Shown: positions 1-5,929, numbered from the stretch's first letter. The stretch: DNA of 6,614 bases from Synergistaceae bacterium (GCA_017447325.1 JAFSNU010000123.1:1-6614); one strand, 5' to 3'. Numbers and translations are program-made. Notes: generated by a model from the letters alone, not told the origin.

Positions 1-429
1 ACTCACCTCGTCCAAGTCAAAAAATTCGCGCGGATTTTCATCAAGCAAATTAATTTTTAATTTACTGTTATCACGTTCATTCATGACTTTTTCTAAAGCG
101 TCGGGCAATAAGCCTATATGCCTCGGGCCGGAGACAAGTTTAACCCAGTCAAAGCGCGTTAATGCACGCTTGCCCAAGCTCTGAGCGATGCAGCCGGTTA
201 ATGCTAAGACAGGCCGTCTTTTAAATTTATCGTAACGGCCAAGCTCGCTCCAAACTTTCTGTTCAGCTTTAGCCCTGACGCTGCAGCCTGTTATTATAAT
301 TAAATCGGCCTCTTCCTCGCGCTCTGGACTAATCTCGTTCCAGCCCTTTAATAATAAATTATTTTTAACTTTGTCGCTGTCATAGACATTCATCTGACAG
401 CCGTAAACTTTCATACAGAATTTAATCAT
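1..429 (-). CDS. miaB: MiaB-type tRNA methylthiotransferase, N-terminal part (truncated by window edge)
   Basis: MiaB is a radical-SAM iron-sulfur enzyme that adds the 2-methylthio group to N6-isopentenyladenosine-37 of tRNAs reading UNN codons. I translated the minus strand from ATG 429-427 and got 143 open codons up to the window edge. They cover the N-terminal methylthiotransferase (UPF0004) domain with its three cluster cysteines: Cys11 in VYGCQMN, Cys49 in TGCSVRAKAEQK and Cys80 in LTGCIAQ. The spacing fits the family, and YGCQMN plus VRxKAEQK favour MiaB over RimO or MtaB. The radical-SAM CxxxCxxC motif and the TRAM domain lie outside the window. The ATG overlaps the purB stop as ATGA, so translation is probably coupled. 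No clear Shine-Dalgarno precedes it. Met6 (codon 414-412) is an alternative start that would match the usual MKVYGCQMN beginning and would remove the extra Cys5. Confidence 0.93.
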   Translation of the reverse strand, partial: MIKFCMKVYGCQMNVYDSDKVKNNLLLKGWNEISPEREEEADLIIITGCSVRAKAEQKVWSELGRYDKFKRRPVLALTGCIAQSLGKRALTRFDWVKLVSGPRHIGLLPDALEKVMNERDNSKLKINLLDENPREFFDLDEVS

Positions 430-1772
430 GCTTCAATATTTAACGCCTCAAAGTCCTCGGCAAATCTATTAAATATCTCGTCAACGTATCTTAAATAAAA
501 ATTATTTTCAAATAATTCTTTGATCTTCTCCGGCTCTACTGCGTCCTTCACGCGCTCGTCGCTCAATAACATATCTAAAAAATTTACGCGGGCCTGATTA
601 TGCGGCGTCAAAGTTATCTGCGCCGTCTTCATTGCATTTTCCTGAACAATCGCATAAGCGGCTTCGCGCGAGAAATTTAATTCGTCAAGCAAGAACGTCA
701 ACACGCGCTGGCTGTAAACAAGTCCGCCGGTTAAATCTAAATTCGACTTAACGCGATTTTCGTCAACAGTCAAGCCCTTTAAAATTTTAGTCAGGCTTCT
801 CGTCATGAACGCCGCGATATTCAACGCGTCCGGCCAGATAACTCTTTCAGTTGACGAGTGGCTTATATCGCGCTCATGCCATAACGCGATATTTTCCATT
901 CCAGTTAAAGCATAGCCGCGCAACAATCTCGCCATCCCGCAAATTCTCTCGCACTTAATGGGATTGCGTTTGTGCGGCATCGCGCTCGAGCCTTTCTGTC
1001 CAACTCCGAACGGCTCGAAGGCCTCTTGAACTTCCGTGCGCTGCAAGTGTCTAATCTCAAGGGCGATACGCTCAAGGCTTGAGCCAAATATTGCAAGCGC
1101 GTTTAATATCTCTGCGTGTCTGTCGCGCTGCAAAATTTGATTAGAGACTTTAGCCGGAGTTAAATTTAACAACTCACAGACTTTAGCTTCAAGCTCCGGC
1201 GAACTCATCGCGTAAGTTCCTACAGCTCCGGAAATTTTTCCGACTGAGACGTGAGCCATGGCGAGCTCTAAACGTTCTTTATCGCGCTTTAACTCAGAAT
1301 GCCAGTTCAAAAATTTTAAGCCTAAAGACATCGGCTCGGCGTGTATTCCATGAGTGCGGCCAATGCAGGGCAAGTGCTGATATTTTTTCGCAAGCTTTAA
1401 TACTTCAATATCTAAATTTTTCAGCGCATCTAAAATTATTATTAAAGAATCGCGCAGCATTATCGAGCTTGCAGTATCTAAAATATCGCTTGAAGTCATG
1501 CCCAAGTGCAAATATTTTCCGCTCGGTCCGACGTTCTCAGCTACCGCGCTGACGAACGCCACAACGTCATGCTGTGTCTTCTTCTCGATCTCCTGCACTC
1601 TCTCGACAGTGAAAGCCGCTTTAGTTAAAATATCATCAAGCGCGTACTTAGGAATTCGTCCAAGCTCGCACCAAGCTTTGGCGACCGCGAGTTCAACGTC
1701 AAGCATAATTTTTAACCTGTTCTCCTCGTCCCACAACGCCGCAATATCTTTTTCGCTATATCTTGCAATCAT
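426..1772 (-). CDS. purB: Adenylosuccinate lyase
   Basis: This cytosolic homotetramer of the fumarase/aspartase superfamily makes two fumarate-releasing cuts in purine synthesis: SAICAR to AICAR, and adenylosuccinate to AMP. The 448 residues are close to the length of Bacillus-type PurB. Visible landmarks are His68 (TQHDV), His89 with Thr93-Ser94 (LHLGMTSSD), His141 in GRTHGIHAEP (the family's general-acid histidine), and the superfamily signature GSSAMPHKRNP at 261-271, whose mobile-loop serine (262/263) is the catalytic base. Nothing essential appears missing. The ATG start is supported by AGGGAGA at 1784-1790, 11 nt upstream. Its start lies 21 nt after the rho stop, and its stop overlaps the miaB start by 4 nt, so it is the middle gene of a rho-purB-miaB unit. 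It stands apart from other pur genes in this window. Confidence 0.97.
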   Translation of the reverse strand: MIARYSEKDIAALWDEENRLKIMLDVELAVAKAWCELGRIPKYALDDILTKAAFTVERVQEIEKKTQHDVVAFVSAVAENVGPSGKYLHLGMTSSDILDTASSIMLRDSLIIILDALKNLDIEVLKLAKKYQHLPCIGRTHGIHAEPMSLGLKFLNWHSELKRDKERLELAMAHVSVGKISGAVGTYAMSSPELEAKVCELLNLTPAKVSNQILQRDRHAEILNALAIFGSSLERIALEIRHLQRTEVQEAFEPFGVGQKGSSAMPHKRNPIKCERICGMARLLRGYALTGMENIALWHERDISHSSTERVIWPDALNIAAFMTRSLTKILKGLTVDENRVKSNLDLTGGLVYSQRVLTFLLDELNFSREAAYAIVQENAMKTAQITLTPHNQARVNFLDMLLSDERVKDAVEPEKIKELFENNFYLRYVDEIFNRFAEDFEALNIEA

Positions 1773-1783
1773 TTTTAATTACA

Positions 1784-1790
1784 TCTCCCT
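1784..1790 (-). promoter_or_regulatory. Shine-Dalgarno of purB
   Basis: AGGGAGA on the minus strand, 11 nt before the purB ATG and inside the 21-nt rho-purB gap. No room remains for a terminator or promoter, so purB must depend on transcription arriving from rho. Confidence 0.7.
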
Positions 1791-1793
1791 ACA

Positions 1794-3425
1794 CTATACT
1801 TTTATCAATTTCAAAAACTCGTGATTATTATTAGTCTTCTTAATTCTCTCGACGATCAAGCTCAACGCGCTTGCCGGGTCCATTGCCGCCAGTCTCTTAC
1901 GCAAGACCCAGAGCCTCGACAAGTCTTCAGGCTCAATTAATAAATCCTCGCGGCGAGTGCCTGATCTTATAATATCTATTGCCGGGAAAATGCGCTGTTC
2001 CGAAAGCTGACGCGATAAATGCAGCTCCATGTTGCCCGTGCCTTTAAACTCTTCGTATATAACGTCGTCCATTCTACTGCCCGTGTCGATTAACGCCGTT
2101 CCGATTATCGTCAAGCTGCCGCCTTCTTCAAAGTTTCTCGCAGCTCCGAAAAATCTTTTGGGAAAATAAAGTCCCGACGGATCAAGACCGCCCGTTAAAG
2201 TTCGTCCCGACGGCGGCACTGTCAAGTTCGACGCTCTCGCAAGTCTTGTTATAGAGTCCAATAAAATTACAACGTCGCGCTTCGCCTCTGCAAGTCTTTT
2301 AGCTTTCTCAAGCGCCAAGTTTGCCACGCGTATATGCTCGTCAGACGGCCGGTCGAAAGTTGACGCGATGACCTCGCCGTCTATCGAACGGGAAATATCT
2401 GTGACTTCTTCAGGCCGCTCGTCTATTAATAACGCCATTAATATAATATCCTGCGAATTTGCAGTTATAGCCCGGGCAATATTTTTAAGCAGCGTCGTCT
2501 TTCCGGCTTTCGGCGGCGAGACTATCAAAGCTCTTTGACCCAGTCCAATCGGCGCGAACATGTCAACAAGTCTCGTTGATAAATCGCGGGTTGCCGAGCT
2601 TAAATCTATACGCTTATTCGGGAATATCGGCGTTAAATTTGAGAATAAAGGCCGGCGTCTCGACTCTTCAGGATCAGAATAATTTACAGTTTCAACGCGC
2701 AATAACGCTTCATAATGCTCCTGCGGCTCTCTCGGCGGGCGTATAAGTCCCCACACAACGTCGCCGTTGCGCAGTCCGAATCTTCTAATTTGCGAAGCTG
2801 AAAGATAAACGTCGCTGTCGGTCGGGAGCATTCCCTTTGGTCTTAAAAATCCGAAGCCGCCCTCGGGCAAAATCTCAAGCGTGCCGCCGCCGAATCTGTA
2901 ATTCATGCTCTCGGCCTGGGCTTTTAAAATCGCGAATATTAAATCATCTTTGCGCAAATTCAAATAATTTTCGACTTCAAATTCATTCGCAAGGTCTTTC
3001 AGCTCGCTTGAACTTTGCTCGGCCAAGTACGCGTAAGTATATTTCGGCTTGGGATGCGCGATAAATTCACGCTGAGTATTATTATTACTATTCTCGTCAC
3101 GCTGCGAATATCTTTGCGAGTTATTATAATTATAATTATTATTTATATTAATATTTTCTTGAACTTGCGTCTGCTTGGACTCTTCAATTTCTTTGTCTTG
3201 ATCTTTATTTAAATTTAAATCTAAATCTGCTTTGCCATTATTATTTTTAATTTGCTCTTGCTCTTGTGCTTGCTCAGACTTTAAAAAATTTAAAGATTTT
3301 ATATCTATCTCAATTACTGGTTCGCTGCTGCTTTTAATAAGTTCAAGCTGGCTGCTGTTACTAATTTCTAAATCCGGCGCGTCCTCGTTTATAATTTTAA
3401 TCTCCCGTCCTGCTCTCGCTATCAT
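1794..3425 (-). CDS. rho: Transcription termination factor Rho with N/Q-rich N-terminal extension
   Basis: Rho is a hexameric RNA-dependent ATPase that tracks along nascent RNA and releases RNA polymerase. It has 543 residues against about 420 in E. coli. Residues 1-125 are a low-complexity, acidic then Asn/Gln-rich extension (mostly N, Q, S, E, Y at about 51-120). The Rho N-terminal helical domain follows (about 131-172), then the OB-fold primary RNA site (about 179-250) with its GFGFLRP motif at 190-196. The ATPase core has Walker A SPPKAGKT (303-310), catalytic Glu336 in LIDERPEEV, Walker B DVVILLD (384-390), the Q-loop region LTGGLDPSGLYFPKRFFGAARN, and the R-loop region GTGNMELHLSR (462-472). 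The core looks fully functional. The ATG overlaps the stop of a short leader ORF as ATGA. GGAGG lies 12 nt upstream inside that ORF. The gene leads into purB. Confidence 0.97.
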   Translation of the reverse strand: MIARAGREIKIINEDAPDLEISNSSQLELIKSSSEPVIEIDIKSLNFLKSEQAQEQEQIKNNNGKADLDLNLNKDQDKEIEESKQTQVQENININNNYNYNNSQRYSQRDENSNNNTQREFIAHPKPKYTYAYLAEQSSSELKDLANEFEVENYLNLRKDDLIFAILKAQAESMNYRFGGGTLEILPEGGFGFLRPKGMLPTDSDVYLSASQIRRFGLRNGDVVWGLIRPPREPQEHYEALLRVETVNYSDPEESRRRPLFSNLTPIFPNKRIDLSSATRDLSTRLVDMFAPIGLGQRALIVSPPKAGKTTLLKNIARAITANSQDIILMALLIDERPEEVTDISRSIDGEVIASTFDRPSDEHIRVANLALEKAKRLAEAKRDVVILLDSITRLARASNLTVPPSGRTLTGGLDPSGLYFPKRFFGAARNFEEGGSLTIIGTALIDTGSRMDDVIYEEFKGTGNMELHLSRQLSEQRIFPAIDIIRSGTRREDLLIEPEDLSRLWVLRKRLAAMDPASALSLIVERIKKTNNNHEFLKLIKV

Positions 3426-3472
3426 GGGCGATCCCCGCCTCCATGCTCACGGCAAAAATTATCTTTCAACAT
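3422..3472 (-). CDS. Candidate rho leader peptide (16 aa), translationally coupled to rho
   Basis: A 16-codon ORF starts with ATG at 3472-3470 and encodes MLKDNFCREHGGGDRP. Its TGA (3424-3422) overlaps the rho ATG (3425-3423) in an ATGA junction. It has the best ribosome binding site in the window, GAGGTGAT at 3476-3483. It is in a different frame from rho, so it is not an N-terminal extension, and I recognise no homologue. The ORF also contains the GGAGG and GGGGAT that could serve the rho start, so ribosomes crossing it would control access to that start. E. coli rho is also preceded by a leader ORF (rhoL) and is autoregulated by attenuation. A comparable role here is inferred from position only. 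The alternative is that the ORF is a passive reinitiation device. Confidence 0.5.
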   Translation of the reverse strand: MLKDNFCREHGGGDRP

Positions 3473-3475
3473 AAA

Positions 3476-3483
3476 ATCACCTC
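3476..3483 (-). promoter_or_regulatory. Strong Shine-Dalgarno preceding the rho leader ORF
   Basis: The minus-strand octamer GAGGTGAT is an uninterrupted match to the region complementary to the 16S rRNA 3' end (AAGGAGGTGATC). It sits 3 nt before the ATG at 3472. It is too far (50 nt) from the rho ATG to serve it directly, so it points to real translation of the short leader ORF. The surrounding 3473-3509 spacer is otherwise almost entirely A/T and contains TATAAA-like stretches that could be a weak -10, though I see no convincing -35. Confidence 0.65.
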
Positions 3484-3509
3484 ATAATAAATTTTATAAA
3501 TATTTTAAA

Positions 3510-3950
3510 TTAATAAATCTCAAAATGAAATTTCGGCATTGCCGTCCGTTCCGAGTTAGGCTGCACCGACACCGAGTAAGAACCTCGAGGCAAGGGCGAG
3601 CCATCCTCTTTCAGCAAACAATAAATTTTAGTTCCGCTCGGAGCTTCGAGCGTATAACTCTCGGCTTGAACTCGTTTCGAATTATGATCCCATATAACTC
3701 TCACCGGCAAGTCCTCTTCAAGTCTCGAATAATCAAATCTCATGCAGACCTGTCTTGTCCCGTACTCAAATCTTGAAATAGTTCCGGCCAAAAACTGATG
3801 ATCTTCAAAGTCAAGGCTTATTGACACGTTTGACATCATGAAAGTTTGCCTGGGATTTACGCTGATCATTCCGACAACCCAGAAGGCTGAACCAAGCAGC
3901 GCGAGCGTAAACAACAATAATAAAACTACAAATAACGATCTATTTTTCAC
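3510..3950 (-). CDS. Small membrane-anchored protein of unknown function
   Basis: I do not recognise this 146-residue protein. After a short basic start (KNR), residues about 6-30 form one hydrophobic segment, which reads as a signal anchor or uncleaved signal peptide. No lipobox cysteine follows. The rest, about 31-146, should face the outside. It alternates short hydrophobic strands with polar turns and ends in a SPLPRGSYSVSV turn-strand and a FHFEIY strand, which suggests a small beta-sandwich. Cys69 and Cys111 could form a disulfide. The start is GTG at 3950-3948 with no Shine-Dalgarno: upstream is only A/T and AAGCT. The only clear alternative, Met28, would lose the membrane segment. The gene lies between the repeat element and the rho leader, 37 nt before the leader ATG, and may share the rho transcript. 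Confidence 0.72.
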   Translation of the reverse strand: MKNRSLFVVLLLLFTLALLGSAFWVVGMISVNPRQTFMMSNVSISLDFEDHQFLAGTISRFEYGTRQVCMRFDYSRLEEDLPVRVIWDHNSKRVQAESYTLEAPSGTKIYCLLKEDGSPLPRGSYSVSVQPNSERTAMPKFHFEIY

Positions 3951-3976
3951 AGCTTAAAATTTAAATTTAAATTTTA

Positions 3977-4101
3977 AAACGGGAGCTTAAAGCAACACCC
4001 CCCTGTCACTGCGTGACATCCCCCCTTACATGGGGGAACTATATCTTGCCTCACCTGTAAGGGGAGGTGGCCTGAATGGCCGGAGGGGTGTACTCCCGTT
4101 T
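3977..4101. repeat. GC-rich multi-hairpin intergenic element (MITE/REP-like) inside A/T-only flanks
   Basis: This element is bounded by a perfect 9-bp inverted repeat, AAACGGGAG at 3977-3985 and CTCCCGTTT at 4093-4101. The match extends imperfectly into A/T sequence on both sides. Nested inside are ACACCCC (3995-4001) with GGGGTGT (4085-4091); GTCAC-tgc-GTGAC (4005-4017); CCCCC with GGGGG (4021-4036); CCCCTTACA (4022-4030) with TGTAAGGGG (4056-4064), which competes with the previous stem; CACCT with AGGTG (4052-4069); and GGCC with GGCC (4069-4081). Nothing resembles a transposase. The boundary stems and stacked palindromes suggest a non-autonomous mobile repeat or REP-type element. One plus-strand frame is open throughout (3994-4110, containing LSLRDIPP), which I judge incidental. 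It fills the pfkA to 3950 spacer and could also act as a terminator or RNA-processing site for minus-strand transcripts. Confidence 0.75.
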
Positions 4102-4122
4102 AAATTTTAAATTTAATTTAAA

Positions 4123-5079
4123 TTAATTCATTTTATTAATTAAGCTCAGCATCTCCGGGCTTAATGACTTATGCTCGCTCCAAGCGCGCTCAAGGTCGCT
4201 TAACACGAGCTTATGATTTATATTTCCGACCATCATGCCGCTCTTGCCGATTAACAAAGACTCAGTTGCGAACGCACCCATTCTTGTTGCAAGCACTACG
4301 TCAAACGAAGTCGGGTGGCCGCCGCGCTGTATATATCCCAAGACCGTGACGTGAGCGTCATAGCCGCCGGTGTCCTGCAATTTGTCGCGCATCTCAGTTG
4401 CCGACATAACGCCTTCAGCAAGAATAATTAAAGTATGATTCTTGCCCTCGTCGTAGGACCTTTTAAGCAGCTTGCAAAGATTGCCGATGCTTAACGGCAG
4501 CTCCGGCACAACTGCGTACTCAGCTCCTGAAGCAACAGCCGTTTCAAGGGCTAAAAATCCCGCGTTGCGTCCCATGACTTCGACTATAAACAATCTGTCA
4601 TGGCTCGATGCTGTGTCGCGTACGCGCATAATTGCCTCAAGCGCAGTGTTCACAGCCGTGTCAAAGCCGATAGTCTCGTCCGTTCCGGTAACGTCGTTGT
4701 CGATCGTGCCGGGGATGCCCATCGTCGGAAAGCCCATGTCATGCAAAGCTTTTGCTCCGTGGAACGATCCGTCTCCGCCGATTACAACAAGACCGTCGAT
4801 ATTAGCTTCCTGCAATTTCTTCAACGCGGCCTCGCGTCCTTCGACCGTCTTAAAACGTTCACTGCGCGCGGTGCGTAAAATCGTTCCGCCTCTGTGAATG
4901 ATGCCTCCGGTTGTGGGACGGTCTAACGTAATAAAATCGCCGTCAATTAAGCCCTCGTATCCACGTTTGACGCCTATACACTCAACATCGTTAAACATAC
5001 ATGTACGGGCTACGGCTCGTACAGCGGCGTTCATACCCGGTGAATCTCCGCCGCTGGTCAATACGGCAATACGGTTCAT
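4123..5079 (-). CDS. pfkA: ATP-dependent 6-phosphofructokinase
   Basis: PfkA phosphorylates fructose 6-phosphate to fructose 1,6-bisphosphate, the committed step of glycolysis, as a cytosolic allosteric homotetramer. The 318 residues align without gaps to mature E. coli Pfk-1 numbering over the motifs checked. Gly11 is in SGGDSPGMN, Arg72 and Gly104 in GGDGS contact ATP (PPi-dependent enzymes have Asp at 104), and GTIDND carries catalytic Asp127 plus Asp129. Arg162, MGR (169-171), Glu222 and Arg252 are also present. Unusually, substrate-contact Arg243 is His and His249 is Tyr. Effector-site Arg21, Arg25, Arg54, Arg154, Glu187, Lys213 and His215 are kept, but Asp59 is Gly and position 211 is Glu. 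The ATG follows AAGGAGAG (5087-5094). The secreted-protein gene ends 50 nt upstream without a GC hairpin between them, so cotranscription is likely. Confidence 0.97.
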   Translation of the reverse strand: MNRIAVLTSGGDSPGMNAAVRAVARTCMFNDVECIGVKRGYEGLIDGDFITLDRPTTGGIIHRGGTILRTARSERFKTVEGREAALKKLQEANIDGLVVIGGDGSFHGAKALHDMGFPTMGIPGTIDNDVTGTDETIGFDTAVNTALEAIMRVRDTASSHDRLFIVEVMGRNAGFLALETAVASGAEYAVVPELPLSIGNLCKLLKRSYDEGKNHTLIILAEGVMSATEMRDKLQDTGGYDAHVTVLGYIQRGGHPTSFDVVLATRMGAFATESLLIGKSGMMVGNINHKLVLSDLERAWSEHKSLSPEMLSLINKMN

Positions 5080-5086
5080 AAAACCT

Positions 5087-5094
5087 CTCTCCTT
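5087..5094 (-). promoter_or_regulatory. Shine-Dalgarno of pfkA
   Basis: Minus-strand AAGGAGAG, followed by AGG, ends 7 nt before the pfkA ATG. It fixes the start at 5079 and indicates efficient translation. The rest of the 50-nt gap to the preceding stop is a run of A and T only (5101-5134 overlaps the stop codon), with no terminator-like GC stem. Confidence 0.75.
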
Positions 5095-5129
5095 TTCGTC
5101 TATATTTTAAAATTTTAAATTTTTAAATT

Positions 5130-5912
5130 TTATTGCGCCTGCAGCTCGTCTATACGTGCGTTAATGTCTTTAAGCTCTTTATTAACCGCGTCAAGTTTGC
5201 TCTGCAAGTCTGATCTGTCTTTAGCTAATTTGTCAGTGCGTTTTAATAATCTGTCGATCTCAAGTCTGTTAGCTGCCTTGCCTGATTTTAATTTCTCCGG
5301 CTGGTCTTTCGTGATGTCCCAAATCCAAACGACGTCACTGCCGCGTGACATAGCCTGACCGATTGAGCTGTCTAAAATAAGTCTAATTTGCTTAACGCCC
5401 TGCAATAAATCTTTGCCGGTCTCGGGATCATAGCGCGGGAAGTAAACCATGCCGTCGCGCTGTCCGCTGATCTTAAAATTAAATCTATGATCATAGTCAG
5501 ACGGCTTATATTTTTTCTTGCCGATCAAGAGCGAGATGTGAGCGTCGAAAGGCTGTGCGTACATCGGCACGCCTACTACGTTAAAATCAATATGAAATGC
5601 TATAGACTCGTTTAAATTTAAAGTTTTGAATAAAGTATATTTATAATTTTCGAGCTCGTCGGCGGTCCACATGTTCTTTTCCGCCTCGGCATTAACAAGC
5701 TCTTGCACATATTCAGCCGCGTAGTAAGTTGTCTTGATGTCTAATTGCTGGTCGCCGTCTCTGTCCGCAAAATGATTTTCGCGAACCCATTTGCGCATCT
5801 CTTTCGTGTCCTTTGCCGTTCGATTAGGCGCGCCTCCATCCGCCGCAAAAGCTGCGCTGATAAATAGCATTAAAAGCATTAACGCGCTTACACAAATTTT
5901 ATTTAATTTCAA
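5130..5912 (-). CDS. Secreted protein with C-terminal coiled coil, function unknown (TTG start)
   Basis: I cannot name this 260-residue protein. Residues 1-23 are a classical signal peptide (Lys-containing start, hydrophobic core LMLLMLFISAAF, AFA cleavage site before ADGG), so it should be exported. No lipobox cysteine is present. Residues 50-58 read DRDGDQQLD, an acidic loop resembling EF-hand-like or thrombospondin-3-type calcium sites, though too isolated to assign. The middle (about 100-200) is a mixed beta-rich domain with HIDFNV, FNFKISG, IRLILD and VVWIWDI strands. From about 216 to the end it is a coiled coil with hydrophobic residues at Leu236, Leu240, Val243, Leu247, Ile250, Ile254 and Leu257 in exact 4-3 spacing. 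Codon 1 is TTG (5912-5910), supported by AAAGGAG 10 nt upstream. No in-frame ATG precedes the signal peptide. It is first in the minus-strand series and abuts pfkA. Confidence 0.85.
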   Translation of the reverse strand: MKLNKICVSALMLLMLFISAAFAADGGAPNRTAKDTKEMRKWVRENHFADRDGDQQLDIKTTYYAAEYVQELVNAEAEKNMWTADELENYKYTLFKTLNLNESIAFHIDFNVVGVPMYAQPFDAHISLLIGKKKYKPSDYDHRFNFKISGQRDGMVYFPRYDPETGKDLLQGVKQIRLILDSSIGQAMSRGSDVVWIWDITKDQPEKLKSGKAANRLEIDRLLKRTDKLAKDRSDLQSKLDAVNKELKDINARIDELQAQ

Positions 5913-5922
5913 ATTTGATTTA

Positions 5923-5929
5923 CTCCTTT
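5923..5929 (-). promoter_or_regulatory. Shine-Dalgarno that sets a TTG start
   Basis: Minus-strand AAAGGAG with a 10-nt spacer to TTG 5912-5910. It decides the start, because the next in-frame ATG falls inside the signal peptide core and would remove its basic N-terminus. Confidence 0.65.

Noticed and set aside
1498..1824. Plus-strand open frame across purB and the rho end
   Set aside because: It is antisense to two well-supported genes and low in recognisable protein character.
2837..3474. Three short plus-strand frames opposite the rho N-terminus
   Set aside because: They mirror the low-complexity rho sequence (Ile/Leu-rich on the opposite strand) and have no independent support.
3470..3490. 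The strong SD at 3476-3483 as the RBS of an N-terminally longer Rho
   Set aside because: The ATG it serves is out of frame with rho and ends in TGA at the rho start, so it defines a separate short ORF.
3977..4101. CRISPR array or riboswitch
   Set aside because: There are no regularly spaced direct repeats, and the hairpins match no riboswitch core I know. A mobile or REP-like repeat fits better.
4472..4897. Plus-strand open frame of 141 codons inside pfkA
   Set aside because: It is antisense to pfkA with no RBS or family motif. Long antisense frames are common opposite conserved genes.
4123..5079. PPi-dependent phosphofructokinase
   Set aside because: Gly at position 104 (GGDGS) is the ATP-type residue. 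PPi-type enzymes carry Asp there.
5080..5134. Intrinsic terminator between the secreted-protein gene and pfkA
   Set aside because: The palindromes there are A/T only, without a GC stem, so a stable terminator hairpin is unlikely.
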